The position numbers and the translations under genes were made by a program. A stretch of DNA of 64,000 nt from Cytidiella melzeri. Taxonomy: Eukaryota; Basidiomycota; Agaricomycetes; Polyporales; Irpicaceae. The stretch spans positions 1-64,000 of the forward strand of contig JABYQR010000095.1 of NCBI GenBank assembly GCA_022592445.1, in the 5' to 3' direction. The notes under the pieces are model-generated. The model had not been told where the DNA came from, did not search any database, and was given only the letters and a program-made list of their open reading frames with translations. Within the stretch, counting starts at the first letter, position 1. The number at the start of each line of letters is the position of its first letter. Positions 42,978-54,848 of this stretch are shown piece after piece.

Positions 42978-45004
42978 ATGTATCCTTGTATGTACTGTCT
43001 GTGTGTTGCGCTGTATAGTGTTGCTCATTATTCACCAGCAAAAGACCATGTCGTTAAGACATTCGCACAACTCGTCAAGCTTCTTCCGCCCGCTGAGCAA
43101 ACCAAAGTGCGCAATTCACTGATACTCGGCACTTGTAAAAAGTACTGAATGCAGTACAATCAGCCGCAAGTCGCACTGTTGGCGGGAGGAGTGACTCCTT
43201 ACAGGAATGACACTGATCGCGAGATGTCTTTCCGGCAGGTACTGCAGCCGCGGTCACTGAATCATGGGAGTTGTGCAAGACTTACACTGCCCTACTGCTG
43301 CAGGAATCCAACTTCTTCTACCTGTCTGGATGCAGCATTCCATCTAGTTATTTGCTCGTGACGTACAAAAGTGGGACGTCGTTCGCCAACAATCCGAGCA
43401 TCCAGCTGTTCATCCCAGGGATTGAACCCGCCGACATTATGTGGTCTGTGCCGCCGCCGACTGTAGATGAGGCTGTCAAGACACACGAGGCAACACACAT
43501 TGCGCATCCGTCTGTACTCTCCGATGCAATCAACGACATCATCAAGGCATACCCTGATGCAACCTTCCATATTCTGCCGCGCGGCTCGCCGCTGTTCCCT
43601 GCGCTTTCCGAGGATTATCTCGGTCTTGTACGCAATGCTCCTATCTCTGACAAGTACCTGTTACCTGCGCTTCATCAAGCGCGATTGACAAAAGATGTCG
43701 CCGAAGTTGCAGAAATCAAGCGTGCCAACGAGATTAGCTCGCGTGCCCACGAGACGGTAATGCGCGTACTTGGCCAAGGTGTCAAAGGACTTATCAAGCA
43801 AGGTCAAGGCGCAGGGGTGACACGACCTCTTCTGCCCGGTGAGTGGCTGATCGAGAAGGAAGCAGAGGCAGAGGCACTTTTTGTGGCCTCCTGTCGGCGT
43901 GAAGGGTATGTCTAGGCATATTTGTCAAATCTGACAAGGAGACTGACCGCACATTTTCGTTCGTGTGACATGTTCTCAGGGCGGTCCACCAAGCGTATCT
44001 CCCTATTGTAGCTGCATCCAATCGTGCATCTACGCTGCACTACTGCTGTAACGACAAAGAGTTTGCCTGGGGCCCTGTCAAACCACACGACCACAAGAAC
44101 GACGGACATATTCACCATGCCAACGAGGACAAGACTTTTCTTCCTCAGGTGCTGCTCATCGATGCCGGGTGCGAGTGGAATTATTACGCCGCGGATAGTG
44201 AGTAATCACTGGTTGCTACCTGTTCCATCTGCTCACGATGACCACAGTCACCCGAACTATGCCAGTAGGCAATGGTGGCAAGTTCACACCGGAAGCCAGG
44301 GAGATCTACTCTCTGGTGCTTGACATGCAGAAGGCGAGTTAGGACCAAATCTCCGTAGTACCCCGCTGACTTTTACGTTCTCATCTCCAGCTAGCTATGG
44401 AAGCCCTGAAACCTGGTATCCATTGGGACGCCATCCAACTTATATGCCACAGGACACTTGTGAAGGGATTACAACGTCTCGGTATCTTGAAAAGCCCTGA
44501 CGCCCCTGGATCTGGGTCGTGGAACTCTGAAGAGGCTATTATCGCCTCTGGCGTCAGTGCAGCATTCTTCCCCCATGGAGTCGGCCATTCGCTGGGTCTG
44601 GACGTGCACGATGTGCCCAGTGCAAGCAAGCCCGCGCACAACCCTACGATCAAAGGTTTAGAACTCGGCCACCCGGACTTTTACACCTACCTGCGTCTCA
44701 GGTTGCCGTTGGAAGAAGGTATGGTCGTGGTAAGTGATTGTGAATTCATTTGAGCATGAACGCGTAGGCTAAAGCAGAGTGTCCATTGAAGACGGTTGAA
44801 CCTGGGATCTACTTCTCACCCCACTTGCTCGCACCGGTACGAGACTCGAAGCATATTAACCACGACGTGCTGAAGAAGTACGAGAGCGTGGGAGGTGTGA
44901 GGATTGAGGACGTGGTTCTTATCACGAAGGATGGACATTTGAACTTGACCACTGTTCGCAGCGACGTGGACTGGGTCGAAGGAGTATGCTCAGGAGAGCT
45001 TTGA
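42978..45004 (+). CDS. Prolidase / Xaa-Pro aminopeptidase (M24B)
   Basis: Exons 42978-43106, 43155-43238, 43304-43905, 43980-44197, 44248-44333, 44391-44729 and 44792-45004 give 556 aa. This is a two-metal peptidase that cleaves X-Pro bonds, probably in the cytosol. The N-terminal AMP_N domain ([11 protein letters not shown] ... ESNFFYLSG) precedes the pita-bread M24 domain. Metal ligands are visible: Asp in LLIDAGCEW, Asp in AADITRT, His in [15 protein letters not shown], Glu in TVEPGIYF and Glu in GVRIEDVV. The fifth intron has a GC-AG boundary (GCGAGT ... CCAG). The exact start is uncertain: the first 16 residues are Cys-rich and atypical, and a further upstream exon is possible. Confidence 0.88.
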
Positions 45005-45191
45005 GCTACGCTTCTCAAAGACGGTTGCTGCAGCTGTGCTGAATGTTCAACTGAAGTGTACTTTTATGTCACACGGCGTGAACGAGCTTTATGGAAACGA
45101 TGCTGCATGCGAAGCTATACATTTGACATCATCCATGAGAGGCGGCATTACTGGTACAGATTGGCATTTGGATGTTCAAGTTCTTCATAAC

Positions 45192-46902
45192 CTAAGCAGA
45201 CTGAGCAACCAAGCTCGCGTTGTCTGTAAGGATCTTGTTCAGACCATCGCGGTGCAAGCAATTCTCAAAGGCAAAGCTCCTCGCAATCTCGTCGATCTCC
45301 GCCTCGCTCTTGCCACGGAAGTGCTCTGCCCACTCCTGGACCAAGAACTCGGAGACGAGGATGTTACGCGCGAGACGGCCAACACGGTCGTTCAGCTTCC
45401 ACACGGGACCCGGGTACAAGTTCTGATGCTCGGGCTTGACCTCCTGGCGAATGAGGTCGATTAAGGGCTGGTAGACGTGTCGGACGTGGGTTTCGTCAGC
45501 TCCCCATGCGTCCGTAGCAAGGCGATGCTTTTTTGCGAGGAAGTCTTTGAAAAGGGTCATGTACGGAGTCTCCCGTGAGACGTGGACCATGCCCTGGAAG
45601 CCAATGTCCTTGTACAGCCAAATGGACCAGCTGAGACGGTCCTGCAAAGATGTCAGCGGGGAAGCTGAGAATCTCAGACGCCAGATATACCTTGTTGTAA
45701 ATGTCAAGCTGGTCCTTGAGGACCTTGACACGCTCAGCGTTGATAGCATCCGTCGCCTCACCCTCGTACTCCTTCCGTGCGTAAACAGGACCAAACTCGC
45801 CGTTCCACACGGCTAGACCGTGCGCGTCCATCCACTCCCTCTTCTTCTCGTAGCTGCGCCTCAACCTCGTCAGCTGTACCGCAGAGCTCTCATACTTCTC
45901 TGGAGACGCCGGGAAGCCAAAGAGGGAGTAGTCATGAATGGAATAGGCTGTGTTGTGCCAGTTCTTGTAACATTCACCAAAGTGGGAGAAGTCAGATGCA
46001 AAGGTATTGCCGTCGAGGAAGAGTGCATGGTGAGGATCAATCTCGCGGACGGCGTTGTAGATACGGTCATAGAAGGCGATGAGGCGAGTGTGGTAAGGGT
46101 CGGTAGGCTCGTTCAGGGGGTTGTATCCGGCAATCCAAGTATTATCCTTGTAGTGCTTGGCAAGCTCTTGCCAAAGCCAGACCACGCGATCTTGGAAGTC
46201 CTTGTGAATCCAAAAGTTTGCGATGTGAGTACCAGCATCTGCGTGCCAGTCGGTGTTCTGGCCACCTGGCGCAGTGTGCAGATCGAGAATGGTATAGATG
46301 CCGTGTTTGGCACAGAGATCGATAACACGATCGAGATGCTTGAAGCCCTCCGGTTTGAGAACTCTGGGGTTCATGTCATCTACGATTGATCGTGTCAGCA
46401 TTCTGGAATCTGCTGCGTTCAGCGGTGGTGAACTCACCTTCAAAGTGTCTGTAGTTGAAGGCAATACGAATGCAGTTTAGACCCAGGCTTTTGAAAAAGG
46501 CAGCGTCTTCATCTTGGAAAAAGTATTCCAAGAACTTGAAGGTACAATACATGACTAAAGAAACTGATTATGAATAGATTGTTCATTGAGCGCACCTTGT
46601 CGAAGAAGAGATCGCGCTTCTCTTCGCCAACAACCTCTGCGAGGGCAGCCCTGATCTGGAACTCGCATCCCGGGTAGCCTAAACAAGCAAAGTGGGCAAG
46701 TCAACATACTGTAGAATAGAAGATAATCTTCATACCGGAGATGAAGTTTTCCATGCTTCGTAGTAAACGTGGTCAGCCTGCTGCTCGTGGTCTGTGTGCC
46801 CGAGACTTACTTCATCCATCCACCCAAACCAGCTCCGCGCAGGATGACCTCCTTGCCATCCTTGTCGACAATCTTCGTTCCAGCGACCTTCAAGTATGCC
46901 AT
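45192..46902 (-). CDS. Glycoside hydrolase family 5 (glucanase/glucosidase-like), paralogue 1
   Basis: Exons in gene order: 46902-46811, 46755-46736, 46678-46596, 46534-46438, 46379-45691 and 45641-45192; 476 aa. No signal peptide, so probably cytosolic. The TIM-barrel start is VILRGAGLGGWM. Acid/base Glu is in GYNPLNEPTDP and the nucleophile in VWNGEFGPVYA; LDLHTAPGGQN and HDYSLFGF are further GH5 landmarks. It is most similar to the gene at 47605-49277, which is transcribed away from it. The substrate (beta-glucan, glucosylceramide or steryl glucoside) cannot be decided from the sequence alone. Confidence 0.88.
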
Positions 46903-47604
46903 TATGAGGTGAAGAGCGAGTTTTGAACTTTGGGATACTCACCTTTCTGCTTTATAAGATGTTGTGACGGTCCGGGTAAGCAGACTCTCCGATGTTTACC
47001 CGTCGGAGCATAGAGCTCTGTAGAGTTATTACACGGGTCGAAATTCGATGCCGACATCGTTCTCTTTGTGGTCGAGGTCGAAAGAGAGCTGGTCAAGGTC
47101 TACACAACCCTCATCGTCGTCGTCAGGGTCGATCCAAATTAGGAAATCGTACAGGTTGCGCGCGTTGCTGCCACAGCACTCTGACTTCAACGCACTTACT
47201 CGACGAACTGGCGAATCTTTGAAGACACACCATGCAAGTCATGAGCCTGAGAGATGGCCACTGCCGGTACAACGGCTGTTAGTTTGTAGACTCAAACCGA
47301 AGAAAGTCCGGTGCTCAACACACGCCATCGTGTGGAGGTTGCAGAGGCCTAAGTAAGTCTCAATGGGGCGAACATCGTACGCTGATTAATCAGGATAAAA
47401 GGACCGAAGTTGACCACGGTTGCCGTCAGATGTTTCTACATCGATGTTGTCGAACACTGGGGAAGCGGGTTCCCATGTAATCACAGCGGTCCGAGGCGAG
47501 CCAAGGCTAAACGATACAAGAGGCAAGGTCTGAAGCCACTGTCGCTCACGCCCTTATCAAGGTCAAGGAGTCTGCTTCAACACCTCTCGGGCTTCTATAG
47601 TATC
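46903..47604. other. Shared promoter region of the divergent GH5 pair
   Basis: 700 bp between two divergent start codons. No convincing gene; short frames here lack splice sites and family resemblance. It probably holds both promoters. Confidence 0.5.
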
Positions 47605-49277
47605 ATGACCAGCTTTTTGCGAGTGAAGGGCACGAGAATAGTGGACGAGAATGATAAGGAAGTCATTCTCAGAGGTGCTGGGCTTGGAGGTTGGTTGACG
47701 TGAGTACGTCTCAGGTAAATCGGGAATATCATGACTGAGTGGAACAACAGCATGGAGAATTTTATCACTGGTCAGCCCTTATTATGCTCGTCTGTTTCAC
47801 TGGCGGAAATGGCATCTTGACACTGCACTCACTTCTAGGATATCCTGCCTGCGAGTTTCAGGTGCGAGAGGCACTTGCCACGGTTATAGGAGAGCAGAAA
47901 GCCTTCTTCTTCTTCGACAAGGTGAGTGAACGCTTCCTGAACAGCGCGTGTTCGCAAGGCTAACAATACGCACTGCGCAGGTTCTCGAGTACTTCTTTGT
48001 GAAAGACGACGCCGTATTCTTCAAATCCTTAGGCTTGAACTGTATTCGAATCGCAATTAATTATCGGCACTTCGAAGATGACATGAACCCACGAGTACTC
48101 AAAGCGGATGGCTTCCGGCATCTGGATCGCGTCGTTCGGCTTTGCGCTGAGCAAGGTGTCTATACCATCCTCGACATGCACACTGCGCCAGGTGGGCAAA
48201 ACGGCGGCTGGCACTCAGATCATGGCAATCATATCGCCGGTTTCTGGATTCATAAGGACTTTCAAGATAGGCTGATATGGCTCTGGACGGAAATCGCCAA
48301 TCACTACAAAGACGCAAAGTGGATTGCTGGGTACAATCCCATGAATGAACCAGCAGATCCGAACCATTTCCGCCTGGTGGAGTTCTACGACCGCGTGCAT
48401 GCTGCAATACGCTCAGTCGACTCAAACCATATCCTCTTCTTGGACGGTAACACGTTCTCGACTGACTTCTCTGGCTTTCCGGACGACGCAGGCACGCGGT
48501 GGCCGAACTCATCGTTTGCAATTCACGATTACTCTCTGTATGGCTTCCCGAAAGCTCCCGAGCCGTATGGACGAACCCAGGAGCAAAGGAGACGCATACA
48601 GAGGAGCTATGAGAAGAAGAGGCAGTGGATGGATGAGCGAGGACTGTGCGTATGGAACGGCGAGTGGGGCCCTGTCTATGCCAGGGCGCAGTACGACGGC
48701 GAAGCGACAGAGGAGATCAACGCAAGGAGGTACGACGTACTCAAGGACCAGCTCGAACTGTACGACAAGGTTAGTCATTTTGCATGACCGCTGTCGTGAC
48801 GTTCTGACTCCGCTGTAGGATCGTCTAAGCTGGTCTATCTGGCTTTACAAGGATATCGGATTTCAGGGAATGGTTCACGTCTCTCCTTCAACACCGTATA
48901 TGCGGCTCTTCTGGGAGAGCGGATTCCTCCAGAAGAAGCATCGACTCGCGGTCGACTCATGGGGAGCTGACGACAAGGCGGTCAGACACGTCTATGAGCC
49001 CATCGTGAACCTCATCAAGGAAGCTGTTCCAGACGAGAAAGACCGTCAACTCTATCCCTATCCGATCTGGACTTTGGAACGACGCGTCGATAAACTTGCT
49101 CGCAACACGCTTCTCGCAGAATTTCTGGTCATGGAGTGGGCGGAGCACTTCGTAGGGAAATCGGAGCGGCAGCTTGACGAACTGGCGAAGAGTTTCTTGT
49201 TTGGGAACTGCTTGAAGCGAGAAGGGCTGAACAAGGTATTGACCGAGTATCACACAGCTCACAATGACGCACTTTAG
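47605..49277 (+). CDS. Glycoside hydrolase family 5, paralogue 2
   Basis: Exons 47605-47699, 47751-47770, 47839-47921, 47981-48769 and 48819-49277 give 481 aa. Exon 2 is a 20-nt micro-exon and exon 3 is 83 nt, the same sizes and phases as in paralogue 1. The fourth intron of paralogue 1, after YRHFE, is absent here. Catalytic Glu residues lie in GYNPMNEPADP and VWNGEWGPVYA. The donor after exon 2 is weak (GTCAGC). Shared architecture and head-to-head orientation indicate an inverted duplication. Confidence 0.88.
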
Positions 49278-49484
49278 GAGTATTATCAGTGAACAGTCGA
49301 TTTTCTCTGTTACTACAGCGACAATGACACGCAATATTACAAGGGCCTTCGGTTCGTAACTAGTTCTGTGTATCTCCTCCGAAACACTGCAATTTTCCAT
49401 CACTTTTTCCACCATCAGATGTATACTGGGACCCACTGCTTGCGCAAGTACAGAGGGAGGGACGGGGTGATCACCAGCATGACA

Positions 49485-49913
49485 TCACGTAGCTTTCCAA
49501 AACTCAGCGACCGGTCCGCTGCGCTCTTCCAGGCCGTCACCGCGCTTGACGACCCAGAAGTCAGCTACCTCGTCACCGCGCTTGATGTCCTTGGGCTTAG
49601 CGATGCTCGAAAAATATGGCGCTGCCTTGACTCCTGGCACGAGAAAGAGGTTAACAAACCCAGCGCCGGCTGCGGATTGAGATGTCAGATCACTGTGTGT
49701 TATGTGTTTATATGAGTTTTTTTTTACCAACAGTGCCGAGTCCGTACCTGCAGAGAAAAAATGAGTCGGTGAGGTCTTCACGGACATGATAAAAATGTCG
49801 ACTTACAGGCTCATGAACGAGGTCGCGCCGAGACACTCCGCGTTGACAACAGAGACTGCGGTGAGGGCAGCAGCGAGGCCGCAGAGGACGCGAAGAGATG
49901 TAGATGGAGACAT
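49485..49913 (-). CDS. Small secreted protein, 103 aa
   Basis: Exons 49913-49807, 49747-49728 and 49669-49485. The signal peptide is clear (LRVLCGLAAALTAVSVVNA), with cleavage before ECLG. The mature 78 residues contain one Cys and a segment KPKDIKRGDEVADFWVVKRGDG that could form a small beta domain. No family recognised. The 20-nt middle exon is supported by clean GT-AG sites and by frame closure on both sides. It is tail-to-tail with GH5 paralogue 2, 207 bp away. Confidence 0.7.
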
Positions 49914-50508
49914 ATTTTGCGGTGAGTTTATGGAGTATAGGAGGACACTGCTTGAGAAGTTGTTGGTTGGCAATATAAGAGATACGAATTTCGTATGACT
50001 TGGAAAGTTAGCGCAATCTCCGTAGGCTTTATAGGAATTCCTCATCCGCTGAGACTGCTTTTGGCCAGCTATGCCGCCTTGAGCTGATTGCTGCTAATTA
50101 TGGCCTAGGCTACTATCACGAAGAGCATTATGTGCGCAAAGCACAGAATGGCGAGCAACTCTCGCCAGTCAACTGACTGTTGGTTGCAACCCGGGTGTTT
50201 GAGCATGTCTCATCTCGGATCGTGCATCAGTCATGTAGTTTACATGGTGTTTCCCGTTCAATGCACCTTTTGAACCGTGTCTTACTCTTATGTAGATAAA
50301 TCATCTGAATGTGTAGTGATTTCCCTCGTCAATCAGGCTTGTTCCGGTACTACGGGATCCGCACTCGGCACTAACCTTCAACGCACCTCTCTGTCCCTGA
50401 GGCTGCGGAAAACAAAGTCTTACTTGAATCTCCTGAGTGAATTCGCATCTTTATCCTTGCTACTCCACTGCCCTAGATTCGACACGGTCTTTGCTCATCC
50501 TCCCCTAT
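49914..50508. other. Spacer upstream of the small secreted protein
   Basis: Contains the promoter of the gene at 49485-49913. No other gene supported. Confidence 0.45.
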
Positions 50509-51100
50509 TGTAAGGACTAAGCGCTTCCCATCAGCTCCGGACGCCACAAAGGCTCGGAAGGAACGAGTTCCGAGCCCTCGTGTTTCGGGAGTCCGGGTGG
50601 CATCCAATACCACCGCGTCGACTTGACTCGTACTCCCCTCGTGTACTATACAATAAACATTTCTTTATGCGTTCGCGCTCATATGCCACTCCTACTCGCA
50701 CTCTCGCCACTACCCTATTCGTGCCAAGCCAGACTAGGCATTCGACTATACTCGTGTTTCTTTCTCATATCGCTTTATCTCTTTGTAAGTACATACTCGT
50801 GTTTCTTTACCTTGTTAAAATACATACTCGTAGCTACCTCGCTTTCTTCATATGCCACTGACTCGGGTAATAGTAGATTACCGCTCGTAGTATATAAGTA
50901 GCTTGATGTACGAGGTCAAAGACCTAAGAACTTCGAATCGATCACTATTCCTACTCACTCTGTTCGAAACTCGAATACCTCTTCTCGTGTTTCTCTTCGC
51001 TTTCCCGACGACTACCGCGCTTTCAAGCACTCTCTCGCCGAGAACGCACCGAGAACTCACACCTATCATTCCTTCTCCCCAATCAATTGCGTTAGAAACA
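50509..51100 (+). repeat. Possible LTR (weak)
   Basis: A 592-bp stretch starts TGTAAGGACTAAGCGC and ends GTTAGAAACA, with a TATATAAG box at 50891 and the word ACTCGTGTTTCTTT twice. LTR-like by its ends and promoter, but there is no second copy in the window and no flanking duplication. Confidence 0.3.
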
Positions 51101-51739
51101 TGAGACCTCAAGCTTCGCGTCAATTTATCGACCGTGCTACCTCCTTAGGAACGCAATGCATGACCTGCAATGCATAGCCCGAGCGTTTTAAGCACCCTCC
51201 CTTGTTTATCAAACCCATTCTACTTCTTATCCAAATACGGTAATGCCCCTCCAAAGTTTGTTCTCCGACCCCCTAATCAGGAGATAATTGTCTCAATTGG
51301 AGACGCCACAAAGGTGGGTTCTGACTGAGAGAGGCTTGCGCTGCGGGTGTACCCTGCCACGAGAGCGAGAAAGGAGTATAAGAAATATCCCGCAAGGATG
51401 CAATACTTGAGGTAGCGAAAGAGATGTGGACATCAGAGGATGGAGAGGAGCAAAGTAGTACTAATGCGAATATGGAGCACGTATAATGGAGAGTGAGGCC
51501 TTAACGAGGACTTTCTACGCGAGGGCACAACGCAGAATTGACAGGGGATATTGAAGCACAAAGGAACAGCGTACCCGTGGACACAGGGAATAGGTCGGCG
51601 ATTGAGCTCCTCGTTCAATTTGTGTGAAACGGACTACCTTACGGCAGCTGATGAGTTCTGGGAATACACTCGAGGTTTGACACCATTCTTCGCACAGTAT
51701 AGCGACTGATTTTGCATGATCAAACGATACGGCAGTACA
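51101..51739. other. Spacer downstream of Rrp42 gene
   Basis: No gene seen. Could contain the rest of the repeat that starts at 50509. Confidence 0.4.
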
Positions 51740-52897
51740 TCACCGCACTGAAAACTTGCTCCTCGCCTTTTGTGTCCTTCGGAGATCTTCTTCGCGTAAT
51801 TTGGAGTCAAGTGCATTGAATAGTCCTCGAGCATACTTCTCGCCCTCCTAGCATGAGGTCATTAGTTAAGCCCATGTAACAGCGTACACCACTAACCGAG
51901 AGATAATCTTTGATTCGAGACAACAGTAGCTCCCCAGGTCCGAGGAGCTTCATGCTTTGCAGAACGGGAGACGAAGACGATGGGAAAGCAAAGAGGAGAA
52001 TGAGGCGAAGAGGAGTGGCAGCTTCTTCAGGTAGCGTCGCGTCCAGATAATATACAGGTGGGTCCTGTGTTGCAATTAGCATGGAAAACGGCTTGGAAGC
52101 GCGAGTGACGCACAATATTCAAACTGATGCACACAGGCCAACGGTCCCTTCCTTCTAGAGGTTCGCCCTCATCCCACGTATCCGCCAACTCAAAGTCAGT
52201 GGCAACTGATAGATCGCGTGTGTCAAAGCCGCTGAGCCCAGCGGAGATGTCATCCACATCCATATTTTCGTCGGGTACTCGCGCTGGTTTTTTACCAGCA
52301 TACTGGACACTTCTTGTCTTCGGCACTTTTGTGTCCCATAGAGCAGCACGAGCAGCCATAAACATCACATCAAATGCGTTCCCTGCGTCGGAGAGGATGG
52401 TGACGTCGAGGTTTAGGAGCCAGGCTTTTTTCTTTGGGAGAATACCAAGGTTTTTGGGATGCAGCGTCGGATGTGAGAGTGCTTGGTGTAGGACGGTCGT
52501 GTAATCGTACTGTAGGTCATCCAAGGAATTCGACGGGACATGAGAGTAAGCAGCTGGAGAACTGCCTTTCTACTCTTCAATCACCTCAGATCATGTGAAT
52601 AGTATGCTGGACGCACCATGATACATTGCAAGCGATCCTTCCTCCGTCGACTCCGTCTCCAGACTGCACGTCCTCGACCTCTAATTTGACCGCAGCTATG
52701 ACTTCAGTCCCTCCGCCGCCCTCTTGAGGAGATTTGCCCACATTCACCCGTGCACTGCCGTTTGCGAGAGGGGCTATGCCCGTCTCGAGAAAGACGCTGC
52801 GAAAGTCGAAAAGACCGCGGCCATCCGCACGAAGAGCAGGCGTAGAGTGTAAAGATGTTTGTATGTATGACCGTTCCGATTTCGATATTGATGCCAT
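51740..52897 (-). CDS. RRP42: Exosome core subunit Rrp42 (EXOSC7, RNase PH fold)
   Basis: Exons 52897-52617, 52561-52114, 52064-51897 and 51847-51740; 334 aa. This is a subunit of the RNase-PH-like ring of the RNA exosome, which processes and degrades RNA 3' to 5' in nucleus and cytoplasm. Family landmarks in order are SKSERSYIQTSLH, LRADGRGLFDFR, LANGSARVNVG, EVIAAVKLEVED, CNVSCSP at the first splice junction, SLDDLQYDYTTVLH, ILSDAGNAFDVMFMAARAAL, LDATLPEEAATPLR and the end LDSKLREEDLRRTQKAR. Introns are 49-55 nt. Eukaryotic ring subunits lack catalysis. Confidence 0.93.
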
Positions 52898-53197
52898 AGT
52901 TTTGCACTGAAGTACGACGTGGCTGGGCTATAGCATGGACAAGGTGGTCGTGGTCAGTAAAGTGGCAGGGGAACAGTCAGGTTTGATGGATATGCAGTGG
53001 CCTCCCGCTCTTCTGCAACTTGCCACTCGCAGCTACATCTTACATTCGGGCCAGAGGCTCTCAAGAAAAAATAGTTTCTCTTGTAAACCCGGACGAGGCT
53101 CCGTCAGCGTTGTCTTGGGCGGCCAATGTCTTCCTCGGCGGTACGATGTCGTTAGCAACTCTTCGCAGCTCCCTTGTCGACCTGCAACCTGGTAGAC

Positions 53198-54767
53198 ATG
53201 CCTCGCGCCGATGTGCTTGCGACAGCTTTTAGCCTCTCTCCACCCCAAGGATGGTTTTCGAGCCTCAGAAGACCGCAGGTACATACAGGGGATCAAGAGA
53301 CAGTCTTCCAGCGGGATGCGCCTGCTCAAAATTCAGAACTGAAACTCCCCCCTCTGCCCTCTCTGATAATTGTGCTCGCAACGAGCACGCTCCTGCAGGT
53401 ATGCCAAATGTTACCATGCAACTGAACGGCCAGCTAATATATTTTAGATCTCGTTCTTCATCATCGTATCCTCCTCGAACTCATACGCTCAGCATCTTGG
53501 AGGTACCTCCACTTTCTCCGGTCTCGTCATCGGTATCCCGACGGTCTTCTCTGGCATTGCACTGCTGCCACTTTTGAGGCTTGACCGCGGTGGCTACAGA
53601 ATCCCTCTCCATTTTGCATGTGGATCTGCGCTCCTTGGACATGTACTCTACGGACTAGCGTACCAGGCGAATTTCCTGTACTTGATCCTCATTGGCCGCA
53701 TCGTCTCGGGATTTGGATTCACTTTTTGGATGTATTCCAAGCGGTATTGCTCTGACCATCGCATTGTCGGCATTCGAAGACGTACGACACTCGCTGGCTG
53801 GCTCGTAGTTGGGCAAGCTGTAGGCTTTAGCTTCGGCCCTTTTGTTGGTGGTCTACTGTACGCTTTCATGATGGACTACATCCGGCACGTTAATGAAACT
53901 TGTTCCAGGTATAAAGTCGGATTCTCTAACTCCGTATTCAACGGATACACGAGCCCTGCGTGGATTATGGCCGGTGTTTGGGCCATATTCTGGGCGTTTG
54001 CCTACGCTTTCTTCGAAGACGTACCGCGACCTCCTGCTGCGACGCCGGAGGAGGTAGAGATGGACGTTGTTCCCGAACCAGCATCAGCCAAGTCGCAGGA
54101 TGACATCTCAACCACTGTCGACGTTGCCGCTGTAGAGGTTGCAGCTGTTCAGGAACGTTTCCGTATGTCTGCCGCTCAGTGGGGAGTCGCGGCCACGATG
54201 TGCTGGTTCGCGATGACATGCTTTTTCATTCTTGGCGCATGGGAGTCAAACATCCCTGTGTTCACAGGATCTCAAACACCGCTGTCTCCCTTCAACTTCA
54301 GTCCGTTCGCGGCTGGAAACCTCATCGCACTTGGGGGTGCATGCACGTTCCCCTTCCTCTTTCTGAACGTGTTCATCGCGAAGCGCACGCAAGACAGGTA
54401 CACCCTTGCACTTGGGACATCCATGGGGAGCTTTGGGCTGTTTATCGCGCTCGCGATCTTGAGCACACGGAAAGTCAACTATGGGAGCTTGTTCGTTTGC
54501 TGGTTCCTGGTTGCTCTTGGGTTCAACCTCGCAAGCACGGTCACGCTCAGCTTGCTCTCGAAGCAATTGCCGGGAAAGTTCAACACGCGAATTAGTGTCA
54601 TGATCCAATATAGCAACTACACGGGTCGTGTGACAGGCGCGGTGTGGGGTGGATCGGGGGTGAAAGTAGGCATGTTGAACTATATCGCTTTTCAGATAAT
54701 CATGGTGGGTATCGGTGCAATCTTGTCCACCACACTATGGAGGAATTTGAAGGCAAAGACAGGATAG
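53198..54767 (+). CDS. MFS transporter (MFSD8/CLN7-like)
   Basis: Exons 53198-53398, 53448-53857 and 53909-54767 give 489 aa. Multi-pass membrane protein with about 12 predicted helices, for example LIIVLATSTLLQISFFIIV at the start and NYIAFQIIMVGIGAILST near the end. The loop DHRIVGIRRRTTLAGW matches the RxxxGxRRR-type loop of fungal MFSD8-like proteins. The second intron is 51 nt, in frame and free of stops. Removing it restores GGLLYKVGFSNSVFNG, so it is treated as intron. The N-terminus is uncertain: the ATG at 53198 is the first in frame, but the first 40 residues are not conserved-looking. Substrate unknown. Confidence 0.82.
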
Positions 54768-54848
54768 AGATATAATAGCATACCCTACTTTAGATATAAC
54801 GAGGTTCGAATAGTACTGGTGTCTTATCTGTCGTAACCACCTTTTCTG

